A DNA stretch of 10,546 nt from CAZCBJ01 sp964496705 (GTDB lineage: Bacteria > Chloroflexota > Anaerolineae > Anaerolineales > Anaerolineaceae). The stretch lies in assembly GCA_964496705.1 (NCBI GenBank), contig CAZCBJ010000131.1, forward strand, positions 1 through 10,546, given 5' to 3'. Under the pieces are notes generated by a model that saw only the letters and a list, made by a program, of their open reading frames with translations, was not told where the DNA came from and made no database searches. The position numbers were made by a program, and so were the translations under genes. Each line of letters starts with the position of its first letter. Position 1 is the first letter of the stretch. Of this stretch, positions 1 through 5,606 are shown piece by piece.

Positions 1-1150
1 GTGAATCGCCTTCGGAGGGCACGCGCCCCATTTCTCCATAAATATACCCGCCCAATGTATCCGCGCTTTCCTTATGGATATGGGTTCCCAGTAAATCATT
101 CAGGTCGCCCAGGTCAATGCGGCCGCTGAGCAGATACTCTTCAGCAGATATTCGCTCGGACATGCTCTCTTCGCCCTGGTCATATTCATCGCGGATTTCG
201 CCGATGATCTCCTCCAGGACGTCTTCCAGCGTGACCAGCCCCGCCACACCACCATATTCATCAACCACAATGGCCATGTGCATGCGTTGGCTGCGCATTT
301 CGCGCAGCAGCTCATCCACCTTCTTGGCTTCCGGCACAAAGTAGGCCGGGCGCAGCAGGCTGCGGATGGTCAGGGAATCCCCTCCCTCGGTCTGCAGTTT
401 GAGCAAATCCTTGGCGTACAGCAGCCCGATCACGTTATCGATGTTTTCCTCATACACCGGCACGCGCGAATGGCCTGCCATCAGGATGCTGCGGATGGCC
501 TCGGTGGGTGAGGTATTGACGTCCAGCGTCAGTATGTCAATGCGCGGAACCATAATCTCGCGGCACAGCGTGTCGCCAAACTGAAAGATGGAATAGATCA
601 TCTTCTTTTCGCCGGTTTCCAATGTATCTGTCTCCTGGGTTTCCACCAGCCAGGTCTTCAATTCATCCTCGGTGACGCTGTTGAAATTGCGCGGCGCCAC
701 ATTGGGCGGCGCCAGCCGGATCAGCAGCCAGGTAAATGGGCGCAGCGCGTAGTCCAGCAGGCTGCCGAAGGGGGTCAACTGCAGCGCCCAGCGTTCGCTG
801 TTGCGGTTAATCATCCGTTCCAACAGCGACTCGACCGCCACCAGAATGAAAGCTGCGGCTACGAGCCAGAGGAGCGAAATGGCCCATCCGCGCGTTGGGG
901 GCAGCGGGCTGGTTAGCAGCCAGGCGATACCGGCGAGGAGGAAATGGCATGCGATCAGCGCCATGCGCAGCGCTATGCGCAGGCTGGGGCGGCGTAATAA
1001 ATTGACCGTGCGGTCTACTGCATTGGGAAATTGGTCGCGCAGTTCCAGCAGGCGCGACTGATTGGTCTGCATCAGACAGAAACGTGTCACCACGATGAGC
1101 AAGTCGAGCAGTAAAATCACAGCCAGGAGCAGCCAAAAGGCGTCGTTCAC
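1..1150 (-). CDS. DUF21/CBS-pair membrane protein (CorC/HlyC, CNNM family), C-terminus cut by window edge
   Basis: This is a CNNM/CorC-type integral membrane protein; the family is linked to Mg2+/Co2+ homeostasis, and the name 'hemolysin' is historical. 383 residues are visible. Hydrophobic segments at about 5-24, 60-80 and 88-108, with a weaker one at 130-147, form a fairly divergent DUF21 region. A CBS pair follows: MVPRIDI at 200-206, GHSRVPVYEE at 226-235, then IVVDEYGGVAGLVTLEDVLEE at about 294-314, which is typical of the second CBS. The start of the CorC_HlyC domain is seen near 335 (EYLLSGRIDLGDLN) before the window ends; about 50 residues are probably missing. The GTG start at 1150-1148 overlaps the glmU stop as GTGA and has GGAG four bases upstream, implying translational coupling to glmU. 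Family assignment is firm; the transported ion is not known. Confidence 0.9.
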   Translation of the reverse strand, partial: MNDAFWLLLAVILLLDLLIVVTRFCLMQTNQSRLLELRDQFPNAVDRTVNLLRRPSLRIALRMALIACHFLLAGIAWLLTSPLPPTRGWAISLLWLVAAAFILVAVESLLERMINRNSERWALQLTPFGSLLDYALRPFTWLLIRLAPPNVAPRNFNSVTEDELKTWLVETQETDTLETGEKKMIYSIFQFGDTLCREIMVPRIDILTLDVNTSPTEAIRSILMAGHSRVPVYEENIDNVIGLLYAKDLLKLQTEGGDSLTIRSLLRPAYFVPEAKKVDELLREMRSQRMHMAIVVDEYGGVAGLVTLEDVLEEIIGEIRDEYDQGEESMSERISAEEYLLSGRIDLGDLNDLLGTHIHKESADTLGGYIYGEMGRVPSEGDS

Positions 1151-2553
1151 TTCGCTCCATTTTCCTGGGTGTTTTTGTTCCCTTCAGCGCCGCAAGCGGC
1201 GTGATCATCTGCGCCCTTCTTGCCAAGAGGACGGGCTGGCACACCCACCACGGTGGTGTGCGGGGGCACATCGTGGGTCACCACCGCCCCGGCGCCGGTG
1301 CAGGCGCCTTCGCCCACGCTCACCGGCGCGACCAACATGGTGTCTGAGCCGATGAACACCCCGGCGCCAATCTCGGTCCGGTATTTATGCACCCCGTCGT
1401 AATTGCAGGTGACCGTTCCTGCGCCGATGTTGACCTCTTCGCCGATGTTCGCGTCGCCGATGTACGAGAAATGCCCCATCTTGGTCCCCGGACCGAGGTA
1501 GGCATTTTTCACCTCGCCAAAATTACCCATGTGCACGTGGTCGGCCAGATGGGCGCCTTTGCGCAGGTGGGCGAAGGGCCCCATCTCAACGTGATTTTCC
1601 AGCACCGCCCCTTCGAGCACGGCGTACAGCAGCGTGCAATGGTCGCCGACCTGACTATCCTGGATCATGGTTTCCGGTCCGATCACGCAGCCACTGCCAA
1701 TGCTCGTCTTGCCGCGCAGGTAGGTGTTGGGCCACAAGACGGTGTCTGGCGCGATGGTCACGCCGGCTTCGATGAAAACGCTGCCGGGATCGATCATGGT
1801 CACGCCGTTCAGCATGTGGCGGGTGTTGATCCGTTTGCGCATGATGACCTCAGCCTCGGCGAGATGGACGCGGTTGTTGATGCCCAAAAATTCGGCAGGG
1901 TCGTCCATCGCCACCGCCTGCACGCGGTTTCCATCTTTGACGGCGATTTCCACCGTGTCGGTCAGGTAGTACTCGCCCTTGGGTGAGATCGGGATGCGTT
2001 CCAGGGCTGCCCACAGCCATTCTGATCGAAAGCAGTACACCCCCACGTTCAATTCGCGCAGGGCGAGGATTTCGGGTGTCGCCTGGGCTTCTTCCACCAC
2101 CGCGCGCACGCTGCCATCTGGATTGCGTACCACCCGTCCAAATCCGCGCGGGTTGTCCAGCGCCATGCTGACCATGCTCATCGGTCCGGAATTGGCTTGT
2201 TGTATGTCAACCAGTTGATGTAAGGTGTGTGCGGTGAGCAGGGGCATATCGGCGTAGATGACCACGACCAGATCCGTTTGCCCGCGCAGCAGCGCCTCGC
2301 AGGTGCGCACGGCGTGACCGGTGCCCAGTTGCTTATCCTGGATGACGAAGCGCGCCGCAGCTCCCACCGCCTGCTGGACGGTTTCGGCGCCGTGTCCGAT
2401 TACCACCACCGGCAGTTCATCACTCACCCCCGCGGCGGCTTGCAGCGAATAGTGAATCAACGGCTCACCAGCCAGCGGATGCAGCACTTTGGGCAAGCTG
2501 GATTTCATCCGCGTGCCTTGCCCGGCGGCCAGAATCACGGTGGTTATCTTCAT
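1147..2553 (-). CDS. glmU: Bifunctional GlmU: GlcNAc-1-P uridyltransferase / GlcN-1-P acetyltransferase
   Basis: GlmU makes UDP-GlcNAc from glucosamine-1-phosphate in the cytoplasm, in two steps (acetyl-CoA-dependent acetylation, then UTP-dependent uridylation). The product feeds peptidoglycan and other glycans. The N-terminal nucleotidyltransferase domain has LAAGQGTRMKSSLPKVLHPL at about 8-27, LGTGHAV at 76-82, YADMPL at 100-105 and GEYYLTD at 193-199. The C-terminal left-handed beta-helix (about 250-440) has GNFGEVKNA at 343-351, KMGHFSYIGDA at 358-368 with the expected catalytic His361, and NIGAGTVTCNYDG at 375-387. The length of 468 aa is close to E. coli GlmU (456). The start at 2553 is chosen because AAGGAG lies 7 bases upstream and the conserved sequence begins there. 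An in-frame ATG at 2652 would add 33 unconserved-looking residues and has no ribosome binding site. The last 25 or so residues are a polar tail. Confidence 0.97.
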   Translation of the reverse strand: MKITTVILAAGQGTRMKSSLPKVLHPLAGEPLIHYSLQAAAGVSDELPVVVIGHGAETVQQAVGAAARFVIQDKQLGTGHAVRTCEALLRGQTDLVVVIYADMPLLTAHTLHQLVDIQQANSGPMSMVSMALDNPRGFGRVVRNPDGSVRAVVEEAQATPEILALRELNVGVYCFRSEWLWAALERIPISPKGEYYLTDTVEIAVKDGNRVQAVAMDDPAEFLGINNRVHLAEAEVIMRKRINTRHMLNGVTMIDPGSVFIEAGVTIAPDTVLWPNTYLRGKTSIGSGCVIGPETMIQDSQVGDHCTLLYAVLEGAVLENHVEMGPFAHLRKGAHLADHVHMGNFGEVKNAYLGPGTKMGHFSYIGDANIGEEVNIGAGTVTCNYDGVHKYRTEIGAGVFIGSDTMLVAPVSVGEGACTGAGAVVTHDVPPHTTVVGVPARPLGKKGADDHAACGAEGNKNTQENGAK

Positions 2554-2569
2554 CGCCAATCTCCTTAAA

Positions 2570-2602
2570 CCAACCTCCCAGAAGCTGTGCGCTTCTGGTT
2601 GG
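2570..2602 (-). promoter_or_regulatory. Stem-loop in the glmU leader next to the ribosome binding site
   Basis: In the glmU transcript CCAACC-AGAAGC pairs with GCTTCT-GGTTGG around a 5-base loop (GCACA). A 4-base bulge (GGGA) lies on the 3' side between the inner and outer 6-bp halves; an inner 8-bp register, CCAGAAGC/GCTTCTGG, is also perfect. The stem ends 3 bases before the AAGGAG site of glmU. It is not followed by a U tract on the minus strand, and on the plus strand it is followed by an A run, so it is not an intrinsic terminator. A role in mRNA stability or translational control is inference. Confidence 0.5.
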
Positions 2603-2685
2603 AAAAAAATGCATCGGGTGAGGGGCAGGTCATTAAAAAGTAGCCGGTACATCTGGCGCAGCGGTTGTGCTGTGCAACTAACATG

Positions 2686-2691
2686 ATTATA
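2686..2691 (-). promoter_or_regulatory. Possible -10 box for glmU
   Basis: A perfect TATAAT on the minus strand lies about 130 bases upstream of the glmU start, between glmU and tRNA-Gln. No good -35 hexamer is seen 16-18 bases upstream, so this is a candidate only. glmU could also be read through from the tRNA-Gln transcript, because no clear terminator follows that tRNA. Confidence 0.3.
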
Positions 2692-2731
2692 TACTCTCTA
2701 TGACTGTGCGCTGCGTCGCTCGTTTTTCAGG

Positions 2732-2802
2732 CTGGGGCGCCTGGATTCGAACCAAGATCCACAGATCCAAAGTCTGGTGTGCTGCCATTGCACTACGCCC
2801 CA
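2732..2802 (-). tRNA. tRNA-Gln (anticodon TTG)
   Basis: The minus strand folds as a full cloverleaf of 71 nt. The 7-bp acceptor stem is TGGGGCG/CGCCCCA with discriminator G. The D arm is GTGC/GCAC. The anticodon stem is CCAGA/TCTGG with loop CTTTGGA (anticodon TTG, reads CAA). The T loop is GTTCGAATC. CCA is not encoded. It lies 46 bases downstream of the M48 protease stop and upstream of glmU, all on the same strand. Confidence 0.95.
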
Positions 2803-2814
2803 GGGTAAGACGAA

Positions 2815-2823
2815 ATTTTATCA
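2815..2823 (-). promoter_or_regulatory. Candidate extended -10 promoter for tRNA-Gln
   Basis: TGATAAAAT on the minus strand (TGn plus a 5-of-6 -10 hexamer) lies 12 bases upstream of the mature tRNA 5' end, in the AT-rich gap after the M48 gene. The region 17 bases upstream (TTTATT) is a poor -35. Placement fits a very short tRNA leader, but the call is weak. Confidence 0.35.
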
Positions 2824-2848
2824 TAAAACCCTTTTTCAATAAAGCACG

Positions 2849-3991
2849 CTAGGACGGATGTTGGGCATGAAATTGCTGCGCGGCGCGGATGCGCCTGCTC
2901 AACGCCGGGTGGTCGTACAACAAAACCTCCACCCATCGTTCCGGTTCGGCTTCGGCCAGGTTCTGATTGGCCAGCCGGGCAAAGGCTGAGGCGAAGGCTT
3001 CGGCTTTGCCGGTCATTTGCAGAGCGTATTGATCCGCCAACCGTTCGCGCCAGCGAGAGAACCAGTTTTCCAGGGGAAGGGTGACCAGCCCGAACAACGC
3101 CACCACCAGCGCCAGCAGCGGCATGGCGCTCACATCCGCCGGCGAAGCCAATCCCATCTGCCGCGCTCCCCAATTGAGGGCCAACCCGGCCAGGAAAAAG
3201 CCCAACAGTGTGGTCAGTCCACTGAACAGGATCAGCCAGAGCACGTCGCGGTGGATGTGGTGACCCAGCTCATGTGCCAGCACGGTTTCAATTTCATCCG
3301 CGGTGAATTCGTTGATCAGCGTGTCGCCCAGCACAATGCGCCGCGTGTTGCCGATGCCCATCAGCGCGGCGTTGGCAGCCTTGGTACGGCGGCTCATGTC
3401 CATCTTGAACACACCCTTTACATGCGCTCCGGCCCGCGCTGACAGCTTCATCAACCGCTCAGCGAGCCCGGCGTGTTCCTCAGCCAGCGGGACGAATTTG
3501 TAAAACAATGGTGCGATCAATACCGGCGCCAGGTTGGCCAGCAGCACGTTGAACAGCAGCATGAACCCCGCCGCCCACAACCACCAGGTCTGGGGGAAAG
3601 TGCGTAATACAAGATAAACCACCTGGATCAGCAGCATTCCGATCAGCCCGCCCACCAGTATGCTCAAGAATTGATCCTTCACCCAGCCCTTCATCGTCTG
3701 GTTGGACAACTCAAAGCGGTGGGGAAGGACAAACTGGGTGAAATAGGTCAGCGGCAGGTTGATCAGATAATAGATCCAAACAAGGACCACCGCGAAGCCC
3801 AGCACTTGCAGCCAGGGTTGGGTGGTGAGCTGTTCCAGCAACAACTGCAGGGTGAGCGACGCCCCGCTCAACAGCCAGGCCAGCAGGTAAATTCCACCCA
3901 CGGTCAGATCCACCAACAGCAGGCGCCGTTTGATACGCGCGTAGATTTTGGCTTTTTCCTGGCGGGATGGGTCAATGCTTGCGGTTTGCAT
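2849..3991 (-). CDS. M48 family zinc metalloprotease (Ste24/HtpX-like), membrane-bound
   Basis: This is an integral-membrane zinc endopeptidase of the Ste24/HtpX type, a family acting on membrane proteins or prenylated peptides; its substrate here is unknown. Numbering below counts from the most upstream ATG (3997). Hydrophobic segments lie at about 26-46, 63-86, 110-132, 138-166, 252-273 and 292-309. The active site is HELGHH at 242-247 (HExxH, with both His as zinc ligands). The third ligand is probably Glu318 in NWFSRWRERLAD at 311-322, matching the family's N-x-x-S-R-x-x-E-x-x-A-D. The long N-terminal membrane part resembles CAAX protease Ste24 more than the shorter HtpX. Three ATGs run in tandem (3997, 3994, 3991). 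The third is preferred, since GAGG (4003-4000) lies 8 bases before it and only 2 before the first. The gene diverges from the UROD-family gene. Confidence 0.9.
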   Translation of the reverse strand: MQTASIDPSRQEKAKIYARIKRRLLLVDLTVGGIYLLAWLLSGASLTLQLLLEQLTTQPWLQVLGFAVVLVWIYYLINLPLTYFTQFVLPHRFELSNQTMKGWVKDQFLSILVGGLIGMLLIQVVYLVLRTFPQTWWLWAAGFMLLFNVLLANLAPVLIAPLFYKFVPLAEEHAGLAERLMKLSARAGAHVKGVFKMDMSRRTKAANAALMGIGNTRRIVLGDTLINEFTADEIETVLAHELGHHIHRDVLWLILFSGLTTLLGFFLAGLALNWGARQMGLASPADVSAMPLLALVVALFGLVTLPLENWFSRWRERLADQYALQMTGKAEAFASAFARLANQNLAEAEPERWVEVLLYDHPALSRRIRAAQQFHAQHPS

Positions 3992-4010
3992 CATCATTTC
4001 CTCTATCTAC

Positions 4011-4039
4011 ATTATATATCAGCCCTTGGATGCTATAAT
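4011..4039. promoter_or_regulatory. Interlocked divergent promoters (M48 protease / UROD-family gene)
   Basis: A perfect TATAAT reads rightward at 4034-4039, preceded by TGC (extended -10), about 35 bases before the UROD-family ATG. A second perfect TATAAT reads leftward at 4016-4011 towards the protease. Exactly 17 bases separate them, so each box occupies the position where the other's -35 hexamer would be (ATTATA in both cases, a poor -35). Both promoters would therefore rely on the -10, and polymerase could probably occupy only one at a time. The leftward start site would fall near 4004, giving the protease mRNA a leader of only about a dozen bases that begins at its ribosome binding site. 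Confidence 0.55.
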
Positions 4040-4073
4040 CGTGCCACCCCAATCTTTCATATAGGAGCCAGTC

Positions 4074-5027
4074 ATGTTGACATCACGTGAAATTGTAAAG
4101 CGCACGCTGTTATTTCAAGGAGCGCCGCGGTTGCCTTATGATCTTCCTCCCCGATACGGCACGGATTTTCACTGGGACGGGATGCACCCCTCGCCGGACG
4201 ACCGCCCTTCCAGTGGGGTGGATGAATGGGGCAGTGTCTGGCAAAATATGGGCAACACCAGTCTGGGCGAGGTCAAAGATTTTCCCATCAAGGATTGGTC
4301 GGACTTTGAGCGCATGACCATCCCGGATATCACCGCTCCGCATCGCTGGGCGCATCTGAGCGACCTGCGCGAGAGGGCGGGGGATAAATTTGCTCTGATG
4401 GGAATTGTTTCCATTTATGAGCGCGCGCATTTCCTGCGCGGATTACAGAATGTGTGGATGGATATACACGATCATCCGGCTGAGCTGGACCGCTTGCTGG
4501 ATGTGTTCGTGGAGATGAACTTGTACGCCATCCAGCGCTATGCCGAATTGGGGGCGGATGGAGTGATCATGGCGGATGACTGGGGCTTGCAGAACCGGCT
4601 GATGATTTCGCCCAAAGCCTGGCGCGAGCACTGGAAGCCGCGTTATGCGCGCATTTTTGGCGCCGCCCGGCAGGCTGGGCTGCACACTTTCCTGCATTCA
4701 TGCGGCTATATCGTCGATATCCTCGATGACCTGATCGAGATTGGCCTGGAAGCCGTTCATATGGACCAACAGGAGAACATGGGTCTGGAGCTGCTGGGTG
4801 AGCGCTTTGGCGGGCGGTTGACCTTTTTCGCGCCGGTGGACATTCAGAACACGATGGCCTGGGGCACGCTGGATGAGATTCGCGCCTACTGCCGCCGCAT
4901 GGCTGCCACGCTGGGCCGCCCCAACGGCGGTTTCATCCCGCGCTGGTACGGTGACTGGTACGGCCACCGCTCCGAAGCCATTGATGCCATGAGCGAAGAA
5001 TTCCTCAAAATCTCACGCGGGGAATAA
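4074..5027 (+). CDS. Uroporphyrinogen decarboxylase family protein (MtaA/CmuA-like methyltransferase branch)
   Basis: 317 residues form a single URO-D-type TIM barrel. The family includes haem-pathway HemE and, separately, the zinc-dependent methyltransferases of corrinoid metabolism (MtaA, MtbA, CmuA C-terminal part). Visible here are the start LTSREIVKRTLLF at 2-14, ELGADGVIMADDWG at 158-171, and LHTFLHSCGYIVDILDDLIEIG at 203-224, whose His208-x-Cys210 matches the zinc-binding HxC of the methyltransferase branch. The usual third Cys ligand near the C-terminus is not seen: the matching region reads NGGFIPRWYGDWYG (284-297). Haem synthesis is unlikely, because the characteristic HemE N-terminal arginine motif is missing. 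The ATG is preceded by AGGAG (4063-4067) with 6 bases spacing and by an extended -10 at 4031-4039. The substrate is unknown; the galactosidase nearby is not obviously co-transcribed. Confidence 0.85.
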   Translation: MLTSREIVKRTLLFQGAPRLPYDLPPRYGTDFHWDGMHPSPDDRPSSGVDEWGSVWQNMGNTSLGEVKDFPIKDWSDFERMTIPDITAPHRWAHLSDLRERAGDKFALMGIVSIYERAHFLRGLQNVWMDIHDHPAELDRLLDVFVEMNLYAIQRYAELGADGVIMADDWGLQNRLMISPKAWREHWKPRYARIFGAARQAGLHTFLHSCGYIVDILDDLIEIGLEAVHMDQQENMGLELLGERFGGRLTFFAPVDIQNTMAWGTLDEIRAYCRRMAATLGRPNGGFIPRWYGDWYGHRSEAIDAMSEEFLKISRGE

Positions 5028-5034
5028 GAGTCTC

Positions 5035-5070
5035 ACTGGGATGAAAAGGATGAAAGAGATGAAAAGGATG
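5035..5070 (+). repeat. Left 36-bp imperfect inverted repeat (GGATGAAA-type)
   Basis: It begins ACTGGGATGAAA and continues as tandem GGATGAAA(A)/GAGATGAAA units to a final GGATG. Its reverse complement matches 5571-5606 over the full 36 positions without gaps, with a handful of mismatches. The outermost 12 bases are identical. It starts 8 bases after the UROD-family stop codon. Confidence 0.8.
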
Positions 5071-5135
5071 TTTTTCTAAACACCTCGCCATTTTCTCGGA
5101 AAAGAACTTTTGACTCTGAAAGATTTGGAGCGAGT

Positions 5136-5552
5136 ATGGGATTTTTACATGAAGACTTGACGCGAAAGATCATCAAAGCGTGTTTTACGATCAGCAACGA
5201 GATTGGATGTGGATTTGTGGAGCAGGTTTATCAGAACGCATTGGCAATCGAGTTGCAGATACAGGGGCTGCAATGTGCTCAACAGGTGCCCTTGAAAGTT
5301 TACTACCGCAATCAGGAAGTGGGCTCCTTTTTTGCAGACATGATTGTCGAGGGTAAAGTTCTCCTTGAATTGAAGGCCGTTAAGCAAATTCTGCCAGAGC
5401 ATGTAGCGCAAATCATTAATTACATCTATGCTGGAAAAATTGATGTGGGGTTTCTGATTAATTTTGGCAAGCCTCGTTTGGATTATCGGCGGTTTGATAA
5501 TGAGATTGGTGAACAGAAGCGCCTGCAAACTCGCAATCGTGTATTTCCCTGA
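5136..5552 (+). CDS. GxxExxY family protein (PD-(D/E)XK nuclease-like fold)
   Basis: 138 residues. The name-giving motif is at 26-32 (GFVEQVY: Gly26, Glu29, Tyr32), in the typical setting of an N-terminal helix beginning EDLTRKIIKACFTISNEIG. The nuclease-like core is FADMIVEGKVLLELKAVK at 66-83, giving Asp68 and Glu78-Leu-Lys80, which fits PD-(D/E)XK. It is followed by a helix with Gln92 and by IDVGFLINFG at 102-111. Length is usual for the family. The function is not established in any member I know of, and homologues are sometimes mislabelled as iron-hydroxamate transport proteins. The start is supported by GGAG 6 bases upstream. Base composition differs from the neighbours, and the gene sits between 36-bp inverted repeats, suggesting recent arrival. 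No clear promoter of its own was found. Confidence 0.85.
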   Translation: MGFLHEDLTRKIIKACFTISNEIGCGFVEQVYQNALAIELQIQGLQCAQQVPLKVYYRNQEVGSFFADMIVEGKVLLELKAVKQILPEHVAQIINYIYAGKIDVGFLINFGKPRLDYRRFDNEIGEQKRLQTRNRVFP

Positions 5553-5570
5553 AAGTCTTTACCAATAATC

Positions 5571-5606
5571 CATCCCTTTTATCTTTTTCATCGCTTTCAT
5601 CCCAGT
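5571..5606 (-). repeat. Right 36-bp imperfect inverted repeat (GGATGAAA-type)
   Basis: This is the partner of 5035-5070. Read on the minus strand it begins ACTGGGATGAAA and passes through GCGATGAAAA and AGATAAAA units to GGGATG. It starts 18 bases after the GxxExxY stop codon. It overlaps the 3' end of the beta-galactosidase gene, whose stop TGA (5599-5597) lies inside the repeat. Confidence 0.8.

Larger units (their letters stand above)
5035..5606. mobile_element. Putative single-gene mobile module: GxxExxY gene between inverted repeats
   Basis: The 572-bp segment has matching 36-bp ends in inverted orientation and encloses one gene of the GxxExxY family. It is visibly AT-richer (about 45% G+C in sampled lines) than the flanking genes (60-70% in sampled lines). 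It lies in the gap between two convergent genes, a site tolerant of insertion. No transposase is encoded, and no target-site duplication longer than 2 bases (TC) could be seen at the edges. Mobility is therefore inference from the architecture; the repeats could instead be degenerate microsatellites. Confidence 0.4.

Noticed and set aside
1387..1986. 199-residue plus-strand open frame
   Set aside because: It lies antisense inside glmU, has no family resemblance and no ribosome binding site; it is a shadow of G+C-rich coding sequence.
2586..2609. glmU-leader hairpin as an intrinsic terminator
   Set aside because: The T run is on the 5' side of the stem on the minus strand and appears as an A run after the stem on the plus strand, so no U tract follows in either direction.
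2554..2652. 33-residue N-terminal extension of GlmU
   Set aside because: GlmU proteins start at the MKxxxVILAAG position. No ribosome binding site precedes 2652, while AAGGAG lies correctly before 2553.
5035..5070. CRISPR-like short repeat array
   Set aside because: The units are 8-10 bases without spacers and do not form direct repeat-spacer periodicity; they are simple GGATGAAA tandem units at inverted ends.
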